A stretch of DNA of 64,000 bases from Paralteromonas sediminis (GCF_003820355.1 NZ_RPOK01000003.1:227686-291685); one strand, 5' to 3'. Positions 1 through 9,596 are shown, counted from the stretch's first letter. Notes: generated from the sequence alone by a model not told the origin. Numbers and translations are program-made.

Positions 1-159
1 ACTTATCCCAGCGGCCATACTGCTAGTCTCGGGCGTTTGCAGTTCCACTATATAACGGTTTTCCAGCACTTTTGTGTTTGCCAACACAGCACTCATTGTG
101 CAGGTGTAGACTAATGCCAGCACTATTGCAATGACATAAAACCTAGAACGAGTTTTCAC
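1..159 (-). CDS. 5' end of an exported protein, possibly a subtilase precursor (partial)
   Basis: An open frame of 53 codons runs from a GTG at 157-159 to the window edge without a stop, so only the N-terminus is present. It begins with a basic stretch (VKTRSRF) and a hydrophobic segment that ends in a plausible signal peptidase site near residue 28. The mature start contains ENRYIVELQTPE, which resembles the opening strand of the inhibitor_I9 propeptide of secreted S8 (subtilisin-like) proteases. That assignment is inference from a short stretch. A purine-rich AAGGG lies about 8 bases before the GTG. The catalytic domain would lie outside the window, so the enzyme class cannot be confirmed here. 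Confidence 0.45.
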   Translation of the reverse strand, partial: MKTRSRFYVIAIVLALVYTCTMSAVLANTKVLENRYIVELQTPETSSMAAGIS

Positions 160-275
160 TTCCTTTTCCCTTATGATGATTTAATAAGCAACCAACGAAA
201 GAGTAACAAGTGATTGAAAGGCAATGTGATACAAAATGTAATTCAGGATAACGAGAGGTTTAACGTATCGCAGAC

Positions 276-308
276 ATAAAAAAAGCCGGTAGATACCGGC
301 TTTTTCGT
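276..308. terminator. Intrinsic terminator, bidirectional form
   Basis: Inverted repeat with arms AAGCCGGTA and TACCGGCTT (283-291 and 294-302). It has an A run on the left and a T run on the right, so it can end transcription in either direction. It lies about 15 bases past the stop of the PEP-CTERM gene. Confidence 0.85.
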
Positions 309-322
309 TTTAAAAATATTGC

Positions 323-1102
323 TTATTTCATTCTGCGACGAAGGCCAATGCCCGCAAGGCCCAAGCCCAATAGTGCAATCATACCCGGTGCTGACGCATC
401 AACCTGGGGTTTGTCGATTACAACATCGTTAAGGGCAATATTGTCAAATAATAGGGCTGAATCAAAAAGCCCGTCATTCCAATTCACGACACCAAATGAC
501 AATGAATATGAGCCAGCTGCAGCAAATACATAAGAAGATTTTATCCAACCAGTGTTACCACAGCCATCATCATAACAACGACCCGAATCTCCGCCCAACA
601 GATCAAAAGTGGTCAAGTTGGCGAGTATCGGCGTTGAGCTTGGATTCAAATTAACACTAATAGGAGGCATATTGAAGCCAGGAACCGTGTCACCGCCTTC
701 TGTAGTGCGTGCAGTAAACAGTGTTTCTACCACATTGTTATTGTTATCCAATAACTGCGCCCACGCATAATCGGCGTAACCAGCACCATCCGAAGTGATA
801 TAGTTGAAGAAAAAGGTTAGGTCATCTCCAGCTTCTACATCAAACAGTGAAGAGGTCATAACTGATCCAACCGTCTCTGAACCATCCTGGGTATTACCCA
901 ACCCGAGTCCGTTAGTAGCTACACCACCATCAGTGGTAACGTAATTAAAAGTGCCACCTTCCGGTGAGGCTGTAATGTCGCCGTTAGCCGTGCCATCCGT
1001 TCCACCGTTGCCTGTGGTGGAAAAAACCAATGCGGCATTGGCTGATGTTGCCAGCAACAGGCTAGCCAAGCCCGCTACCATTGTAAGTTTAACATTTTTC
1101 AT
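323..1102 (-). CDS. PEP-CTERM sorting domain surface protein
   Basis: The 259-residue protein has a Sec signal peptide (cleavage near ANA-AL, residues 22-24). Its long middle part is rich in Gly, Thr, Asp and Asn and looks like an extracellular beta-sandwich. The C-terminus has the exosortase tripartite signal: a short SAPG motif, a hydrophobic helix (MIALLGLGLAGIGL) and a basic RRRMK tail. Such proteins are exported, cut by an exosortase and released or anchored at the cell surface, often with exopolysaccharide. The motif is a SAP variant of the canonical V-PEP. No exosortase gene is in this window. Cys residues in RCYDDGCGN may form a disulfide. The gene appears monocistronic, with its own terminator downstream. 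Confidence 0.85.
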   Translation of the reverse strand: MKNVKLTMVAGLASLLLATSANAALVFSTTGNGGTDGTANGDITASPEGGTFNYVTTDGGVATNGLGLGNTQDGSETVGSVMTSSLFDVEAGDDLTFFFNYITSDGAGYADYAWAQLLDNNNNVVETLFTARTTEGGDTVPGFNMPPISVNLNPSSTPILANLTTFDLLGGDSGRCYDDGCGNTGWIKSSYVFAAAGSYSLSFGVVNWNDGLFDSALLFDNIALNDVVIDKPQVDASAPGMIALLGLGLAGIGLRRRMK

Positions 1103-1273
1103 AACTGCTTAATCCCTCAAAACAAGATAAATAAATTAGATAACAAAAAGAAAGCAAGTCAAATGCCAAAGGGTAAAGCTCTAATTTATATAGATTTTAT
1201 TTTGTTAAGATTTTTTAATGTAAAATTTATTGACATTTGTAAACCTAACAGAGACTCAAATTAGTAGCGTCTG
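1103..1273. other. AT-rich intergenic leader region
   Basis: A very AT-rich gap lies between the GGDEF gene, which ends at 1274, and the start of the PEP-CTERM gene. It must hold the promoter of the PEP-CTERM gene on the minus strand. TTTACA and TATAAAT-like hexamers occur, but none is well enough spaced to call firmly. Confidence 0.35.
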
Positions 1274-3145
1274 TTAATCATCGACTTGGCCATATATCTG
1301 CATCTGGTTTCGCCCTTGTTCTTTGGCTTTAAATAAAGCCTGGTCTGCCAATTTAGCCAGTTCAATAAAATTTGTTGATGTTGAAGTGAGCATCGATAAC
1401 CCTACGCTGATCGTCATGTTGCTTATCGGCAAATCACTGCTTGCAACGGCGTCGCCCAATGCCGTAAATATACGATTGACCAAGGCCTCTGCTTTATCTT
1501 GGGTGCAATGAGGCAAAATAACCAGAAACTCTTCCCCCCCGACCCGACCAATACTATCAGTATTCCTTAATACAGATTTAAGCGCGTTGGCCGCCAGTAT
1601 GAGTGCTTTATCACCCACATCATGTCCATGATTGTCATTAATGGCTTTAAATTTGTCGATGTCGATCATTAATACACACATCGCTTGTTTGTATCGCTGG
1701 CACATGGCAAACGCATGCTCACCGCGAGCTAGAATTTCTCTGCGATTACTCAGCAAAGTAAGCGGGTCTTGGACAGCCAGTTTTTTATTGTTGAGATACA
1801 GTCGATAAATCAGGATAAGTAGCATCAATACCACAACAGCAAAAACGGATAACGCGACAATCGTTACCGTCTGTCTGGACTTCATTTGCTGCTCTTGCGC
1901 GAGTTGCGTTTGTAACAGGCGTGCTTTCTCATCTAAAAACTGATTTTCCAAAGATTGCTGCTGGAACGAAAATTGATTCAGTAATCGCGCCGTTTCTTCA
2001 GTAATATCTAAGCGCGCTTTGGCCAATAGTGCGCGTTCAGAACGCAGCATATATTCATAAGCACGCTTATAGTCACCGCTCGTATATAGCTGATTGGCAT
2101 AATTGTGAAATGCATCCCATTGCCCGGTCAGGTCTTGTGTGCCCTCGACTAGATCCGCGGCTTTTTTTGCATATGAGCGCGCTTGCTCGTTATCTCCATT
2201 GCGACCAAGGATAGCACTGTAATGCACATACGCATTGGCAATGTCGGCGTCTACGCCCAAGGATTCGCGAAGCGCAACCGACTTTGCTATCCACGCTAAC
2301 GCAAGGTCGTGGTCAAGATTCTTATCATGAAAATACGATTGCAATAAATAGGCGTAGGCAAGAGACACTACATCACCACTTTGCTCTAGTTGAACCATGG
2401 CTTGATTGAGAAGAGAAAAGGCCTCAGCGCGCTCACCAACGATATTTGTCATTTGCGCTTCACGCATAGTGCTGCGGGCAATATATAAGGATGCGTCGTT
2501 AGGAAACTGTGTCTTCGCTTGCTTAAAATAGGTTTCAGCTTGTTCGTAGTGCTTGAGTTCATAGTTTACGTCACCAAGCCAATACAAGCTGAGTGCAGAT
2601 AAAAATCGCCATTCATTTTGATCGGCGATGTTTTTAAGGGCAGTTAACGCTGCCACCGAGTCAGAATATTCTTGAAGAAATGTGGCGTTCGCAGCCTGAT
2701 ATATTTCAAAAATGGTTGTGAGGTACAGGCTGCCGTTAGGGTAATTTATCTCACTGCTCTCGATAATGGCTAAACCCGCAGAATACGACACCTCTGCGGC
2801 TTCATAATCATGCTGAAGATGATACCCAACACCACGAAAAAAATAATTCAAGGCTTGATAGAGTGGCTTATCCTGATAGCTCTCATACTGTTCAATGGCA
2901 GTAACGACAGCAAAAAGAAGTTCAGGCCGTTCATACTGCACATACAGGCTTGCTAGCGCTACCTGTGCATCGATTGATTGAGCTGAGGGTGCGGTTTGGT
3001 CAATTCGGGCATTTAACTCTTCTTGAATGTCGTCGAAACTTCGTTGTTCAAAGGCAAACTGATGAATAACAAACGTGGCTGCAAAACCGCTTATGTGCAC
3101 AGTTGCAGCAACCAATAAAAACATCCATCTCAACACAGCGCCCAC
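1274..3145 (-). CDS. TPR-repeat membrane diguanylate cyclase (GGDEF)
   Basis: The 623-residue protein has an N-terminal signal/hydrophobic segment and a periplasmic region of about 400 residues built of TPR-like helical pairs (for example around 180-220 and 300-375). A coiled coil (about 375-425), one transmembrane helix (about 427-450) and a C-terminal GGDEF domain follow. The active loop reads GGEEF near residue 535, so it should make cyclic-di-GMP. A DKFKxINDxxGHxxGD motif for substrate and metal binding is present, and no EAL domain is visible. The periplasmic TPR part probably senses an envelope ligand or partner (inference). The GTG start has AAGGA about 10 bases upstream; the ATG 21 bases further in is the alternative. 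The next gene, a GDPD-like protein, is divergent. Confidence 0.88.
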   Translation of the reverse strand: MGAVLRWMFLLVAATVHISGFAATFVIHQFAFEQRSFDDIQEELNARIDQTAPSAQSIDAQVALASLYVQYERPELLFAVVTAIEQYESYQDKPLYQALNYFFRGVGYHLQHDYEAAEVSYSAGLAIIESSEINYPNGSLYLTTIFEIYQAANATFLQEYSDSVAALTALKNIADQNEWRFLSALSLYWLGDVNYELKHYEQAETYFKQAKTQFPNDASLYIARSTMREAQMTNIVGERAEAFSLLNQAMVQLEQSGDVVSLAYAYLLQSYFHDKNLDHDLALAWIAKSVALRESLGVDADIANAYVHYSAILGRNGDNEQARSYAKKAADLVEGTQDLTGQWDAFHNYANQLYTSGDYKRAYEYMLRSERALLAKARLDITEETARLLNQFSFQQQSLENQFLDEKARLLQTQLAQEQQMKSRQTVTIVALSVFAVVVLMLLILIYRLYLNNKKLAVQDPLTLLSNRREILARGEHAFAMCQRYKQAMCVLMIDIDKFKAINDNHGHDVGDKALILAANALKSVLRNTDSIGRVGGEEFLVILPHCTQDKAEALVNRIFTALGDAVASSDLPISNMTISVGLSMLTSTSTNFIELAKLADQALFKAKEQGRNQMQIYGQVDD

Positions 3146-3269
3146 TCCATAGATTCCTTAATCTTTAATAGATTACAGCTGGAAATTGCGAAAACACAAC
3201 TCTGATTGAGTTATTTTTTTTGTCTTGTAAGATTAGAGGGATACCGACCCATTACGTGACCTTTTATCT

Positions 3270-5105
3270 GTGAAGTACACCCGCTGGTTTCGTCGACGCA
3301 ATGAAGCGAATGAGATCCCCACTGAACTATTAAGTCATATTGGCGTGTGGGGTCTTGATGGCACGCCCCTACGTATTGTTACTCAACAACACATTACAGA
3401 ATTACAAATAGTCCTGAAATCAGAGAGTAAAGCGTTCCTTAACTTGCGCTCAATCGCCGTCATCGCTGACGATGGCACTAACATCATTGACTCAGAACAC
3501 GTGCAGTCTGCAGTGATCAGCTCCAGCTTTCACGACGATTCTAACAAGGAAACCTGCATCCTCAATCGCTTATCTAAGCGGGCAATGATACACAGCAAGT
3601 TTGAGTATCAACCTTATATAAACATCACGTTTAAGGCTCCCGTCTATGTAAAAGATATTGTTCTTTATAATCGCACAGGAAAAGGTGGACTCAGGTCTCG
3701 CGAACTTGAAATACTGGCCACCTATCAGAGTGAAGAGCTGCTGCGCTTTTCTTTTTTCGAACGATTGAAAATGCAGACATTGGCAGCAGAACTATCACGG
3801 TTTCTACAAACGCACAATCTGCCAACAGCCTTACCTAAAAACATCCCTTATGCACAAAAACATGTTCGTTCATTGGTTTATAACCTGTTGTGCGACGGCC
3901 ATGTACTATCTGACGAGCTACTGTTCGCGTTACTTCCCGCCAGTAAACCACTTCCCCTGCTCGACAACTACACAGCGCTCTATCTCGCGAAATTTATTGA
4001 GCGTAAGTTTAACTTGTCACCTAACGGTCAATTTCAGACGCAAGATTTGATGCGGTTTTGCCACCTTTTAGATTCTGATGTCGCAATCGATGTTGTGGCT
4101 GATTTTACCTCGCGTTATCTTTCTGAGCGCAGGGGAATAAAAACTCAGATTGTCATCGCGCCGGACCTCGTTTATGTCGTCACACAGTCAGCTCCCTACT
4201 GCTATAACATCGAGGGCGAAACCGATTGGCCTTGGCCGATAGAGAATTTACTGCACCTTGCTCAAAGGCGAAGTACGAGGGCTTTTCGGTTTAATAACAA
4301 CAAAACGAATCTTGTCGCATGGTCACAGTGTGTAGATGGCGCTGACAGACCGCCGTCCAACTCTATTCCCATGGTGGAGCAGGCTTTGCGGATCGGTTTT
4401 GATGTGATAGAAGTGGATGTACTTACCACAGCCGATAACCAGGTCGTTCTCGCCCATGACAACACACTAAAAAATGATCGTGGCGACACCCTCACTTTAT
4501 CAACATCTACACTGGAACAGGCCGAACAATTTCCTATCGGCACCTACCAAGGCAAAGACATATTCTTGCCCTCATTGGCCAGAGTACTGTCTATAGTCGG
4601 GGATACGCGACTACTGATTGATGCCAGGTTTTCAGCAAAAGACTATGAGTCATTAAGAAAATGTATTGAGAAAGCCGAATATGACCCGAGAAATCTCATA
4701 TTTTGTGTCTACAGTGAGGAGCAACTCACCCCATTGCTGGCGGCTTTTCCTGACAGCGTGCATTTATGGAAGTTATATACGCAAGCATGGGAGCTGGATG
4801 ATATTGGCTTAGCACAAATTGCCCGCTATGGCGTTGACGGCATCATGTTCACCTACCCCTATTACAACGAAGACTGTACGGCGGAACTCTACAGAGTCAG
4901 GCGGGCAGGGTTACAGGCTCTCTGCTTTATTCACGGCATTGAATGGGACCATCCTGACTCAGTGGGCTTGACATCAGATTTAAAAAAGCGACGCCCAGAT
5001 GACTTCGATGCGTCGTTAAAACGAATGACTGCCATGGGCATTGAATACGTTACCACTACAGCCATTCACACACCCACATTTCAGGAACTGTTAAATCATA
5101 ACTAG
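3270..5105 (+). CDS. GDPD/PLC-like phosphodiesterase-fold protein with altered active site
   Basis: This 611-residue protein starts with GTG and has no signal peptide. The first 140 residues look like a beta-rich, discoidin-like module. The C-terminal 250 residues match the glycerophosphodiester phosphodiesterase TIM barrel: PSNSIPMVEQAL resembles PENTxxAF, IEVDV resembles the metal-binding ExD, and VVLAHDNTL is the VxHD motif near residue 395. The canonical HRG that supplies the first catalytic His appears to read VDG. The enzyme may therefore be inactive or act on an unusual substrate. Its stop codon overlaps tail-to-tail with the pyruvyl transferase gene. Link to surface polysaccharide metabolism is inference from neighbours. 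Confidence 0.65.
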   Translation: MKYTRWFRRRNEANEIPTELLSHIGVWGLDGTPLRIVTQQHITELQIVLKSESKAFLNLRSIAVIADDGTNIIDSEHVQSAVISSSFHDDSNKETCILNRLSKRAMIHSKFEYQPYINITFKAPVYVKDIVLYNRTGKGGLRSRELEILATYQSEELLRFSFFERLKMQTLAAELSRFLQTHNLPTALPKNIPYAQKHVRSLVYNLLCDGHVLSDELLFALLPASKPLPLLDNYTALYLAKFIERKFNLSPNGQFQTQDLMRFCHLLDSDVAIDVVADFTSRYLSERRGIKTQIVIAPDLVYVVTQSAPYCYNIEGETDWPWPIENLLHLAQRRSTRAFRFNNNKTNLVAWSQCVDGADRPPSNSIPMVEQALRIGFDVIEVDVLTTADNQVVLAHDNTLKNDRGDTLTLSTSTLEQAEQFPIGTYQGKDIFLPSLARVLSIVGDTRLLIDARFSAKDYESLRKCIEKAEYDPRNLIFCVYSEEQLTPLLAAFPDSVHLWKLYTQAWELDDIGLAQIARYGVDGIMFTYPYYNEDCTAELYRVRRAGLQALCFIHGIEWDHPDSVGLTSDLKKRRPDDFDASLKRMTAMGIEYVTTTAIHTPTFQELLNHN

Positions 5106-6256
5106 CGTGCCAGCTCGTAAAAATGACGGGTAGGTTTAAGACCATTAGCTTCAACAAATGCCAGCGTTTTTCGACAAAGCGCCATTCTTTTTTCGTCGTA
5201 ATCATCCCAGTTCCAAGCGTGCAATGTGTCGATAATCCTGTCAATTGACGGGTCTTTTTGGAACGTCTGTGCCTTGATGCTGGGAATGTGTAAGATGTCA
5301 CAAAGCTCTTTGGTTCTCGAGTCGATATATAAACACACCGTAGGAACCCCCGCTTGTAATGCAACCTGGCACCCATGTATACGTGTACCAACCACCAACG
5401 CCTGCTTGCTAATATCTCGGCACCACTGAGGGACCGAAATATAGGTTCTGGCGTATTGCCGCATCCAGTTAGTCATTTCCACTGTTTGCCTATCGGGGAA
5501 AAAAACAGACCGAACTTCTTCTGTTTCCTGCTCGGTCAGTTCATTTAGCCAGCCTTCGGCAACGCAAATCAGGGCCTTCGGATTCTGCACCACATAACAT
5601 CCCCCGTTCTGGTCAATCAGGTTAATAAGAAACTGTTCCAACCTGGCCAGATGTTTTATCTCAGGGTTGCCCGCCGTTATACCAATACCGCTAGACAGGT
5701 TATTAAGGCTCAGCTCTTTCACCCTACCCGCAATATGCGCACCCAAGCACTTATCCGAACTGATAAAGTGTGAGGGACAGCCCAGCTTTATCGCACTTTT
5801 AGCCAACCCTAGCTGTTCAAAAATGTGATAGGTATACTCACCACGAACTGAGATGTTCGGCTGAGATGTCGCGCTACCTATTTTTTTTAACCACCTAATT
5901 GTGCCTTCTGGGATCACGCCGATGGACTCTTCTACCACACCATTAACACTGAATTGTCCGCCCAGACCAAACACAACAAAAGGCACTGTCAGTGCATTGA
6001 GTTGTGGCCCTGACACTTCCAAATCCATATGTTTACCTATGTTATTCGCCATAGGTACCACCACGGGGTCACCATATGCATTTAGGTGCTCTGCGGCAGT
6101 GTTCCACCTCAGCCCCGTTTCTTTGAGATGTATCAGTTGTTCCAATGCAAAATTGAATACAAGGTTTCCCGTATTTTGTGATGCCGATACGCGTAAGTCG
6201 TGATAGTTTTCTATCACGCGATTATGACCTGAACCCAAGCCCAACAGTCTTGCCAT
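5102..6256 (-). CDS. Polysaccharide pyruvyl transferase family protein
   Basis: The 384-residue protein has the fold signature of PF04230. A glycine-rich start (LLGLGSGHNRVIENYHDL) is followed by VPFVVFGLGGQF in the middle. The typical C-terminal motif GTRIHGCQVALQAGVPTVCL, around residues 295-315, has the conserved HG of the CsaB/EpsI-type enzymes. Members transfer a pyruvyl ketal from phosphoenolpyruvate to sugars of exported polysaccharides. No membrane segment is seen, so it should act in the cytoplasm. AAGAGAA lies just before the ATG. It points toward the GDPD gene, and the two stop codons overlap by 4 bp. The substrate glycan is unknown. Confidence 0.8.
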   Translation of the reverse strand: MARLLGLGSGHNRVIENYHDLRVSASQNTGNLVFNFALEQLIHLKETGLRWNTAAEHLNAYGDPVVVPMANNIGKHMDLEVSGPQLNALTVPFVVFGLGGQFSVNGVVEESIGVIPEGTIRWLKKIGSATSQPNISVRGEYTYHIFEQLGLAKSAIKLGCPSHFISSDKCLGAHIAGRVKELSLNNLSSGIGITAGNPEIKHLARLEQFLINLIDQNGGCYVVQNPKALICVAEGWLNELTEQETEEVRSVFFPDRQTVEMTNWMRQYARTYISVPQWCRDISKQALVVGTRIHGCQVALQAGVPTVCLYIDSRTKELCDILHIPSIKAQTFQKDPSIDRIIDTLHAWNWDDYDEKRMALCRKTLAFVEANGLKPTRHFYELAR

Positions 6257-6331
6257 AGTAATTCTCTTAAAGGCTACCCAAAAAACGATTTATTCCTCTT
6301 CCAAGGATAGCCTTTGTACTTTAAAGAAATA

Positions 6332-7240
6332 TTACTCCGTGACTCTCTCAGGGCCATCCCCGTGGGTCGTATCAAAGTCAGGGATATCATAGGCATCCAG
6401 TCCTAACCCCAGTACCACTGGTAAGGTTGCTGCGACAAAAATAGATGAGAAGGTACCAACAACAACACCAATTCCTAACGACAGCGCAAAAGAACCAAGC
6501 ACATCGCCAGCCATCAGACCTATCGCGATAATTGTGGCCAATGTGGTACCTGATGTAATAAGTGTTCGCCTGAATGTTGACTTCACAGCTAGGTTCACCA
6601 AGCTATTCAGCTGATTGTGTTTTTTGCTTATTAGGAGCTCTCTTATTCTGTCACCCACAATAATGGAATCATTGAGCGAATAACCCATGATTGCGAGTAA
6701 CCCCGCCAAAACCGACAGGTCAAAGCGCACCTGAAACCAAGCAAAACAGCCCAGTACCACAAACACATCGTGTAACAATGCAAATATGGCACTACTAGCG
6801 AGTCGCCACTCAAATCGGAATGTGACATAAGCCATCATGCATAGGGCAGAAAATAATAGGGCAAGACCGCCTTTCTCAATCAACTCTTCCCCTATCTGAC
6901 TACCAATAAATACCGACTCTTGCAGTTGAATTGGCAAACTATTTTCTTCTGCTACCTTTTGAATCACTTCTCGTTGAGCTGCGATACTCGAATTGTCACT
7001 TTGCCGGATGCTCCAGGACATGCCATCCTGAGAACCGTTGATGCGAAACTCTTCTTGGATATAAGGCTCAAAAACCGATAACAAGTGGTTTTGCGTCAGC
7101 GGGACACTGGCAGTAAATTCCGTCACTACGCCCCCTGTAAACTCAATACCATAGTTGAGCCCTTTTGACGTCAAGGCTATTAAGGAAAAGAACAGCGCAA
7201 CTGCAGCCAATACCAAACCAATTTGTCTAAAACGTGTCAT
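6332..7240 (-). CDS. secF: SecF-like translocase subunit (second secDF pair)
   Basis: The 302-residue protein matches SecF. It has a first transmembrane helix, the conserved GIEFTGG motif (residues 31-37), a periplasmic P4-like domain, and five further helices with the LLAIMGYSLNDSIIVGDRIRE motif. SecDF uses proton flow to pull exported proteins across after SecA. Its ATG overlaps the secD stop codon (TAATG), a strong sign of translational coupling. There is no yajC, tgt or queA nearby, as the housekeeping locus usually has. I therefore infer that this is a second, specialised copy; the main copy would be elsewhere. Confidence 0.85.
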   Translation of the reverse strand: MTRFRQIGLVLAAVALFFSLIALTSKGLNYGIEFTGGVVTEFTASVPLTQNHLLSVFEPYIQEEFRINGSQDGMSWSIRQSDNSSIAAQREVIQKVAEENSLPIQLQESVFIGSQIGEELIEKGGLALLFSALCMMAYVTFRFEWRLASSAIFALLHDVFVVLGCFAWFQVRFDLSVLAGLLAIMGYSLNDSIIVGDRIRELLISKKHNQLNSLVNLAVKSTFRRTLITSGTTLATIIAIGLMAGDVLGSFALSLGIGVVVGTFSSIFVAATLPVVLGLGLDAYDIPDFDTTHGDGPERVTE

Positions 7241-9081
7241 TAGTCTTTCACTCCCTTGTTGTTTAGCAACCAGTCAGCCGAGAAATAAGCCGACAGCGTT
7301 TTAGATAATGCAACGCCGGTAAATACACTGGTTAACAGGCCAAGAGTTAACGTAATGGCAAACCCCTTAACCGGGCCATATCCAATGCTTAGCATGACCA
7401 AGGCGCAAATGAGCGTGGTGAGATTGGCATCCAAGATGGTACTCCACGCATGCTTGTATCCTAATATCATCGCCAACCTTGGCGGGGCTCCGCGTTGTTG
7501 CTCAAAACGAATACGCTCAAAAATCAGCACATTGGTGTCTACTGCCATTCCCACGGTCAGCACTAACCCAGCAATACCTGGAAGGGTTAACACCGCGTTT
7601 GGCGTCAGTGCCATCAACCCTGTTAAACAGGCCAAATTGAGAATCAATGCCATATTCGCAACGAGTCCCAAGCGTCTGTAGATGAGCACCATAAAGACAA
7701 GTGTAAACAGCAGGCCAATGGCTAAGGCGAGCATGCCATTTTTTACGTTTTTATCGCCGAGAGAGGCGTTGATAATGCGCTTTTCCACAATAGAAACCGG
7801 GGCGTCTAGGGAGCCCGCCCTAAGCAGCAATGCGAGATCGTGGGCTTGGGTAGCACTTTGCAAGTTAGTAATGCTAAATCTGTTACCCAATTGTGCCTGA
7901 ATTGTTGCCACACTAATGAGTCGCTCAGACTTTTCTAAATCGCCCTGCTCATTACTTACATATTCTGTAAACAATGTTGCCATTGGCTTCCCGATGTTAG
8001 CTTTGGAAAAGTCAGACATGCTTTTTCCACCCTGACTGTTAAGCACTAAATTAACCAGAGGTATACCCTGCTCATCCCTTCCCATTTGCGCATCGTTTAT
8101 CTGAGCGCCAGTGAATATTGGCTTAGCAGACAATACTTGCCGGCCATACTGTTTATCGTCAATCACGAGGCGGCGTGGGTCATCGCCATTCAATGCCAAC
8201 TGATGAAAGGAAACACTGGCTGTTGCACCGATAAGACGCTCTGCTTGTTCAAGATCTTTGATGCCAGGAATCTCTATTCGAATGCGGTCTTTTCCTTGTT
8301 TTTGTATTACCCCCTCTGTAATGCCAAGCTGCTCTATTCTTCCTCGTATAGTAGTAAGTGCTTGCTCACGATATTGCTTTGATAATGCATTGCGCTTTTC
8401 TTCGCTATAACCTAAACGTGCAGAAGTAGGTTCTTTAGTTAGCACTTGTAAGCCTTCGTTTTTAGCGACGAAATGGTCTAGCGTGCTGCTGACTTGTGCG
8501 GAACGAGACTCAGAAAACGTCACCAGCAAGCTTCCGTCATCCAATTTACTCACGCGAGAGCCAATTAACCTGTCTTGCCTAATTTGTACATTCAGTAATT
8601 GTTGCAGTTTTTTTACCCTTTCCGCTAATGCAGTATCGGTATCAACTTCCAATACAAATAAGGCACCACCACTTAAGTCTAGGCCCAACTTCATAGGCTG
8701 AGCAGCTATGCTTGTTAGCATAGGCGGTGCTTTTGATACTTGCCCTAATGTGACTTCAACAGTATCAGCGAAGTCTTCCTTAAGCTGTCGGAGCAACTGT
8801 TGCATATCGGCGTTAGTATCAGTGAACACTAGGGTTACCTCACTGTCCCTGTCCGATTTGCCGTTGTCAGTCACCATAATGTGGTGATTGTTGGAATGGC
8901 GTAATATTTCTTCAAGCGTCAAACTATGTCGTTGTGCTTCAAGCAATGGCATTCCGCGCAAGGTAAGCGCATCATATTGTCCCAAGAAACTGGGAAGACT
9001 ATTAAAAATTAAAAAAAGTAATACGCTGAATATCATCAGCCGCTGCCATATACCTGGCATAAGAGTAGTTTGTTTTTTCAT
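7240..9081 (-). CDS. secD: SecD-like translocase subunit (second secDF pair)
   Basis: From the ATG at 9081 (MKKQTT) the protein has 613 residues, the usual SecD length. It has an N-terminal transmembrane helix, the motif LGLDLSGGALFVLEVD (canonical LGLDLRGG, so Arg is replaced by Ser), the P1 head region, and six C-terminal helices with TVGMAVDTNVLIFERIRFE. The frame is open a further 52 codons upstream, but those residues do not look like SecD and overlap the adjacent gene, so the inner ATG is preferred. It is translationally coupled to secF. The adjacent 138-residue exported protein may belong to the same transcript. Confidence 0.87.
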   Translation of the reverse strand: MKKQTTLMPGIWQRLMIFSVLLFLIFNSLPSFLGQYDALTLRGMPLLEAQRHSLTLEEILRHSNNHHIMVTDNGKSDRDSEVTLVFTDTNADMQQLLRQLKEDFADTVEVTLGQVSKAPPMLTSIAAQPMKLGLDLSGGALFVLEVDTDTALAERVKKLQQLLNVQIRQDRLIGSRVSKLDDGSLLVTFSESRSAQVSSTLDHFVAKNEGLQVLTKEPTSARLGYSEEKRNALSKQYREQALTTIRGRIEQLGITEGVIQKQGKDRIRIEIPGIKDLEQAERLIGATASVSFHQLALNGDDPRRLVIDDKQYGRQVLSAKPIFTGAQINDAQMGRDEQGIPLVNLVLNSQGGKSMSDFSKANIGKPMATLFTEYVSNEQGDLEKSERLISVATIQAQLGNRFSITNLQSATQAHDLALLLRAGSLDAPVSIVEKRIINASLGDKNVKNGMLALAIGLLFTLVFMVLIYRRLGLVANMALILNLACLTGLMALTPNAVLTLPGIAGLVLTVGMAVDTNVLIFERIRFEQQRGAPPRLAMILGYKHAWSTILDANLTTLICALVMLSIGYGPVKGFAITLTLGLLTSVFTGVALSKTLSAYFSADWLLNNKGVKD

Positions 9082-9179
9082 TGTATATCTCAACTGTCCG
9101 GCCTTGCCTTTGAAGAAAGCTAAGCCTGTAAAATCTCCCTTCCGCACATCGTGCGTAGGACCATTTAATGGGTAGGACG

Positions 9180-9596
9180 TTAAGACAGTGTGATATTCGT
9201 TTCGGATGGCGCGTACATGACACGCGTGTCTTTCCAACCGGAGAGACGTCGTTTGTTGGGAATAAATGCAACTAACTCAAACCAGGGTTGTATATCTGGA
9301 ATAGTGCGAATGTAGGTAAAATGTTTAGCACTTAAGTCTTCAGCTAAAAACTCTACTACCAAGCCATACTCTGGGGACAACTGCAAAGGATGCTGAAATT
9401 CACTAGCTACAATGCGTGTATAAGCAACGCTGTCAGGCAAGGGTTCCATGGGAGAACCATTGTCATCAACACTGTGAAAGCTGACGAGAGTGTTGTTGCT
9501 ATGATGTTCCACATGCGTGCTTGTTTGCACACTGATTAACAGTGCAAAACACAGTGCCATAATGGCCGAGCAGAGAGTGAAACGTGTATTTAGCAT
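9180..9596 (-). CDS. Small exported protein of unknown function upstream of secDF
   Basis: This 138-residue protein was not recognised. A signal peptide covers about residues 1-25 (LCSAIMALCFALLISVQTS). The rest is a small, mostly beta domain with Trp and Tyr residues near the end (DIQPWFELVAFIPNKRRLSGWKDTRVMY). No Cys remains after the signal. It lies about 100 bp upstream of secD on the same strand with no terminator seen between, so it may be co-transcribed. A role as a substrate or accessory of the neighbouring SecDF is only a suggestion from position. Confidence 0.65.
   Translation of the reverse strand: MLNTRFTLCSAIMALCFALLISVQTSTHVEHHSNNTLVSFHSVDDNGSPMEPLPDSVAYTRIVASEFQHPLQLSPEYGLVVEFLAEDLSAKHFTYIRTIPDIQPWFELVAFIPNKRRLSGWKDTRVMYAPSETNITLS

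Noticed and set aside
5056-5391. 111-residue frame on the minus strand at the end of the pyruvyl transferase gene
   Set aside because: It overlaps two well-supported genes and shows a mixed, low-complexity translation.
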